A stretch of 64,000 bases of DNA from Amycolatopsis iheyensis (GTDB taxonomy: Bacteria; Actinomycetota; Actinomycetes; Mycobacteriales; Pseudonocardiaceae). The stretch lies in assembly GCF_024703995.1 (NCBI RefSeq), contig NZ_JAMXQV010000023.1:108254-172253 (forward strand), given 5' to 3'. Shown here in pieces: positions 60,698 to 64,000 of the stretch. Numbering within the stretch: position 1 is the stretch's first letter; every line of letters starts with the position of its first letter. The notes beneath the pieces were generated by a model. It made no database searches, had not been told where the DNA came from, and was given only the letters and a program-made list of their open reading frames with translations. A program made the translations under genes and the position numbers.

Positions 60698-61998
60698 CGA
60701 ACACCGCGCACACGAACTTCGCCGCGTACAGCCACCAGCAGCTGTACGCGATGCTGCAGGCGGGTGACCCGAACAGCGCGCGGCACGCCGCCGACAAGTG
60801 GAAGTCCGCCGCGCTGCACCTGCACGAGCAGGCCCACAACCTCAACGGCGAGCTGACCGAGTTCAAGGACCAGTGGACCGGTGGCGCCGCCGATCAGTAC
60901 CAGCACATGATCGTCGACCTCGCGAACGGCATCTCGAAGGTGGCGCAGACCGCCGAAGCGATGAACGTGATGCTCGACGACGCCGCCGACGCGCTGGTGA
61001 AGGCCAAGAAGGAGATGCCGCCGCCGGTTTCGGTGCCGGACGTCTCCCCCGCCGACGTCGCGCTCGCGGTCAACCCGCCGCTGCTGCCGCCGGACGCCTC
61101 GCCCGCCGTCATGCAGGCCGCGGCGCAGCAGCGCCAGCAGGCCATCGCCAACGTCGAGGCGCAGCAGTCCGCCGCCAACGCCGCGGGCAACGCGCACGGC
61201 AAGGCGATCGTGGTGATGACCCAGCTGGCCGGTGAGTACACGGTGGCCGAAGACTCGATCCCGGCGTCACCGAACGCCGTCGAGACGCCGACCGCGCCGC
61301 CCGCCGGCGGCGGGGCCGGGAGCGCCGGTTCGCCCGGGCTCGTCGGCAACGGCGTCACCGACCCCGGCGTCGTCGTCACCCCGGGCGACGGGCACCCGCT
61401 GCCCTCGACCGGCACCCCGCAGCAGCCGGGGACGACCGTGCCGACGTCGAACCCGCTGTTCGGCGACATGTTCACCGCCGGGCTCGCCGCGGCTTCGGCC
61501 GCCGCGTTCGGCCGGTTCGGGTCGATCATGCCGAAGGTGCCCGGGTGGGCGTCGGGCAAGGACCCCAAGGAGAACAAGGACGAGGCGCCGGGCACGAAGC
61601 TCGGCGGCGGTGGCGCCGGCGTCGAGGGCGGGGCCGGTGGCGGCATCCCGATCGGCGGCGGTGACGCGCCTTCGCTGGGCGGCGCGGGCGGCATTCCCGG
61701 CGGCGCCGGCATCGGCGGCGGCGCGGACGGCCCGGCGGCGCACTCCGGCCTGGCCGGCGACGGCGGCGCGGGCAACGCGCTGAGCGGGCTCGCCGGCGGC
61801 GCGGCCGGAGCCGCGGCGGCGTCGGCGGCCAAGGGCGCGATGCCGATGATGCCCATGATGCCGATGGGCATGGGCGGCAGTGGCGACATGGGGTCCGGGC
61901 GCCGGATTCCCGCGTGGCTGGTGGAAACGGAGAACGTCTGGGGTCAGTCGGCCCCGGTCGCGCCTCCGGTGATCGGCGAAGAGCCGGAAGCGTACTGA
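60694..61998 (+). CDS. PPE-like protein with glycine-rich tail, candidate secreted substrate
   Basis: A 434-residue protein. Residues 1-170 form helices with a classical W-x-G turn (FKDQWTGGAADQYQHMIVDL, W61). Then comes a Pro/Gly-rich segment, a hydrophobic Ala-rich stretch (AGLAAASAAAFGRFGSIMPK), a long glycine-rich region and a methionine-rich MPMMPMMPMGMGG near the end. The plan resembles mycobacterial PPE proteins. ATGA overlap with the preceding gene implies paired production. Confidence 0.82.
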   Translation: MTNTAHTNFAAYSHQQLYAMLQAGDPNSARHAADKWKSAALHLHEQAHNLNGELTEFKDQWTGGAADQYQHMIVDLANGISKVAQTAEAMNVMLDDAADALVKAKKEMPPPVSVPDVSPADVALAVNPPLLPPDASPAVMQAAAQQRQQAIANVEAQQSAANAAGNAHGKAIVVMTQLAGEYTVAEDSIPASPNAVETPTAPPAGGGAGSAGSPGLVGNGVTDPGVVVTPGDGHPLPSTGTPQQPGTTVPTSNPLFGDMFTAGLAAASAAAFGRFGSIMPKVPGWASGKDPKENKDEAPGTKLGGGGAGVEGGAGGGIPIGGGDAPSLGGAGGIPGGAGIGGGADGPAAHSGLAGDGGAGNALSGLAGGAAGAAAASAAKGAMPMMPMMPMGMGGSGDMGSGRRIPAWLVETENVWGQSAPVAPPVIGEEPEAY

Positions 61999-62023
61999 GT
62001 CACTCTCTAGTTGGAGGCGGGCC

Positions 62024-63364
62024 GTGACGGCTGCTGGATACCGCGTCGCCCCGGCCCGCCTCGACCAGGTGGCCGGCCAGTACGGCACCCTCGCCGAGGC
62101 ACTTTCCTCGGCGCAGCGGGCGGTTGCGGGTGAGAAGGTGCCCGCCACCGCGTTCGGCCAGGTCGACGAGGCCAAGGCCGCGGCCAAGACGTTCGAAAAG
62201 ACCATGACCGAGCTGGGTTCGAAGCTCGAGTCCCAGGTGTCGCACCTGCAGACAGTCCAAAACGGACTGACGGCGTCGGCGGCGGGTTATCGCCGCACCG
62301 ACGCGCAGATCGCCGCGATGTACCGGGCCCTGCTGCCCGAGGATCCCCTGCCGCCCGCCGGAAACCCCGCGGGCATCGGTGGTTCGGCGGACACCGGCGC
62401 GTGGGCGCAGGCGATCGCCGCCAACCGGACGAAGGTGTCCGACGCGCTGACCGCGGAACGGACCCGGCTGGCGTCGCTCACCGACGCCGACGAGATCGCG
62501 CGGTCGCAGTCGCGGATCAAGCTGTACGAGGACATCCTGGCGAACAACCGGCAGATCCTGAAGTTCGACCCGGCGGGCAACGGCCGGATCGCCGAGCTGG
62601 TCGGGCACATCGAGCCGGGCACGCGCAACGTCGGGCTGTTCGTCCCCGGCGTCAACACGCAGATGTCCAACTTCGACGCCTACGCCGGACTCGGGCGCAG
62701 CCTGGTGGCGGCGGACCCGACCGGGCGCACGGCGATGGTCGTCTGGGCCGACGGCGTGTTCCCGCAGAACCCGGTGGTGCAGGGTCCTTCCGCGAGCTAC
62801 GCGGAGGCGATGGCGCCCGACCTCAAGCACTTCACCGACGACCTGCGCGGCGAGATCGCGAGCCACGCCGGCTCCGACGTCGCGCTGACGGCGATCGGGC
62901 ACAGCTACGGCGGCGCGACGGTCGGGCTGGCCGAGACCCAGGGCCTCGACGTCGACCGGGTGCTGCACGTCGAGTCGGCGGGCATGGGGCACGGCGTCTG
63001 GTCGCCGGCCGACCTGCCGGCGAGCCAGGCGGGCGTCCAGCGGTACTCGATGACCGCGCCGCTCGACCCGATCGAGATCGCCCAGGGCAACGCGTGGGGC
63101 CTGGAGTGGACCGGCATCGGGCACGGCGCGGACCCGGACACCTTCCCCGGCGTCACCGATCTGGAGACCGGGCGGTCCGCGTCCGGGGACCAGCTGTGGG
63201 GGCTGTCCTCGCACAGTGACGTGCTGAAGCCGGGTTCGGAGTCGTGGACGAACATCTACCGCGTCGTCACCAGCGGTCCCACGACCCTTGACGGCACCTT
63301 CCAGCCGGATGGCATCCTGGAGCACGGCGTCGAGTTCCTGAACGACGGGGGTGTGCTGCGATGA
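62024..63364 (+). CDS. DUF1023 alpha/beta hydrolase with ESX-like N-terminus
   Basis: A 446-residue protein. Residues 1-100 are helical, resembling a WXG-like secretion module (LDQVAGQYGTLAEALSSAQR, AAAKTFEKTMTELGSKLESQ). From about 190 a DUF1023 alpha/beta hydrolase domain follows, with nucleophile elbow AIGHSYGGATVGLA and LFVPGVNTQMSNFDAYAGLG. Actinobacterial DUF1023 proteins are often type VII-linked; their substrate is unknown. It is followed by a coupled small gene (ATGA). Confidence 0.85.
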   Translation: MTAAGYRVAPARLDQVAGQYGTLAEALSSAQRAVAGEKVPATAFGQVDEAKAAAKTFEKTMTELGSKLESQVSHLQTVQNGLTASAAGYRRTDAQIAAMYRALLPEDPLPPAGNPAGIGGSADTGAWAQAIAANRTKVSDALTAERTRLASLTDADEIARSQSRIKLYEDILANNRQILKFDPAGNGRIAELVGHIEPGTRNVGLFVPGVNTQMSNFDAYAGLGRSLVAADPTGRTAMVVWADGVFPQNPVVQGPSASYAEAMAPDLKHFTDDLRGEIASHAGSDVALTAIGHSYGGATVGLAETQGLDVDRVLHVESAGMGHGVWSPADLPASQAGVQRYSMTAPLDPIEIAQGNAWGLEWTGIGHGADPDTFPGVTDLETGRSASGDQLWGLSSHSDVLKPGSESWTNIYRVVTSGPTTLDGTFQPDGILEHGVEFLNDGGVLR

Positions 63365-63729
63365 CCGCGTCGGACCTGGACCGCTTGGCGGGCGAGCTGA
63401 CGGACGTGATCGACAGCGTCGCGGCGGTGTTCGGCCCCACGGCCGACCGCACGGTCGACGGCGAGCTCGACTGCGACCCGACCCGCCCCGGCCAGGTGCG
63501 GTGCTGGCAGTACGGCGTCCGGCTCGACCACCCCGGCGAGCCGGAACGCCGCCTGACCGAGGTCGTCCGCCCAACGCTGGAACAGCGCGGCTGGCAGGCC
63601 CACGACCGCAGCACCCCACGCGAGCTGATCGCCCGCTTCAGCCGCGAAGGCGCAGACTTCACAGTCCACATCACCCGAGCGGGCAACGCGGTGGCAATAA
63701 TCGGCTCAACCCGCCCAGTCCCCGCCTGA
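63361..63729 (+). CDS. Small protein coupled to the DUF1023 hydrolase
   Basis: A 122-residue protein, helical N-terminus (LDRLAGELTDVIDSVAAVFG) then beta-rich (QVRCWQYGVRLDHPGEPERR, ADFTVHITRAGNAVAIIGST). No signal peptide. It looks like the small alpha/beta proteins found after secreted ESX-type enzymes, which could act as chaperone or immunity protein; this is inference. It starts inside the hydrolase stop codon. Confidence 0.65.
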   Translation: MTASDLDRLAGELTDVIDSVAAVFGPTADRTVDGELDCDPTRPGQVRCWQYGVRLDHPGEPERRLTEVVRPTLEQRGWQAHDRSTPRELIARFSREGADFTVHITRAGNAVAIIGSTRPVPA

Positions 63730-63733
63730 CAAG

Positions 63734-63843
63734 TCCACCCGTGATGCCCCTCCAATCACGAGTGATGCCTCCCCAATCACGCGAGATGCCCTTCTGATCA
63801 CGCGAGTTCCGCCTTCAATCACGCCAGTTCCGGCTTCAATCAC
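63734..63843. repeat. Second array of the 21-bp repeat, one orientation
   Basis: ATCAC recurs at 63755, 63776, 63797, 63818 and 63839, each exactly 21 bases apart, with a degenerate copy (TCCAC) at 63734. The unit is the same as in the array at 26.9-27.2 kb. All units face one way. It lies between the last gene of the ESX-like block and an IS256-type element end. Confidence 0.85.
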
Positions 63844-63872
63844 GCGAGTTCCGGCGAACCGACCCTCCAGGT

Positions 63873-64000
63873 AGGGTCTGTCAAACGAGCGGTGTAACTC
63901 GGGTTGAAAGGATCTACTTGCGTCCGGCGGCCAGGCGGCCGTCGAACGCGATCTCGAACGCGTTCAACGCGGGTTTCCAGCGCATCGTCCAGCGTTTGCG
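63873..64000 (-). mobile_element. End of an IS256-family insertion sequence (runs off the window)
   Basis: The transposase 3' end below lies next to a putative terminal inverted repeat beginning GGGTCTGTCAAACGAGC at 63874. The other end is outside the window, so the target duplication cannot be checked. Only the right end of the minus-strand element is seen. Confidence 0.6.
63914..64000 (-). CDS. IS256-family transposase, C-terminal 28 residues
   Basis: The minus-strand frame entering from the right edge reads RKRWTMRWKPALNAFEIAFD then GRLAAGRK and stops. W-x-x-RWK-x-ALN-x-F-x-I-x-F is the usual C-terminus of IS256 transposases. The rest of the gene, including its DDE residues, lies outside the window, so intactness is unknown. 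Confidence 0.75.
   Translation of the reverse strand, partial: RKRWTMRWKPALNAFEIAFDGRLAAGRK

Overview
This is high-GC actinobacterial DNA, most likely from Amycolatopsis or a close member of the Pseudonocardiaceae. The support is very high GC at third codon positions, frequent GTG starts, ATGA/GTGA stop-start overlaps, a type VII secretion system, DUF3558 and DUF397 proteins, the dual-function priA gene of actinobacteria, an AftB-like arabinosyltransferase (fitting an arabinogalactan wall), and the order of the his and trp genes. Species is not provable from the sequence alone.

Bases 1-34 kb hold a his-trp supercluster on the minus strand that has been pulled apart. Reading down the minus strand the order is hisD-hisC-hisB-small membrane gene; then about 10 kb of other genes; hisH-priA; then about 10.5 kb of other genes; hisF-membrane gene-hisI-DUF1304; then regulators and DUF3592-like membrane proteins; then trpE-Trp-associated membrane protein-trpC (cut by the window edge). 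The intervening genes include two related TetR regulators (one beside trpE with a clear operator-like palindrome), an ECF sigma/anti-sigma pair, an ABC-2 exporter, a phytase-like protein, a glutaryl-CoA dehydrogenase-like enzyme, a SoxR regulator divergent from a split transketolase with a SoxR-box-like palindrome between them, kptA, and a TetR-MMPL exporter pair whose shared promoter carries five evenly spaced operators.

Bases 34-50 kb hold the type VII secretion core: eccB, eccE, eccD and eccC. With them are two tandem orphan LuxR-type response regulators, a YbaB-like protein, an LpqN-like protein and three WXG-type candidate substrates. No mycosin (mycP) or eccA is visible. Bases 59.5-63.7 kb hold a second gene block of this pathway: two WXG100 proteins, another ESX-like protein, a PPE-like protein with a glycine-rich tail, a DUF1023 alpha/beta hydrolase with a helical N-terminus, and a small partner protein.

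Between these blocks (50-59 kb) lie a DUF222-HNH protein, a secreted trypsin-fold protein that has lost both catalytic His and Ser but carries six FG-GAP repeats, an AftB-like membrane glycosyltransferase, an intact secreted trypsin, and small metabolic genes. The right edge contains the 3' end of an IS256-family transposase.

The most unusual non-coding structures are two arrays of a 21-bp unit (26.9-27.2 kb and 63.7-63.8 kb) whose core motif recurs at exactly 21-bp intervals, and two long hairpin elements (30.17 kb and 34.76 kb). No tRNA, rRNA or CRISPR array was recognised.
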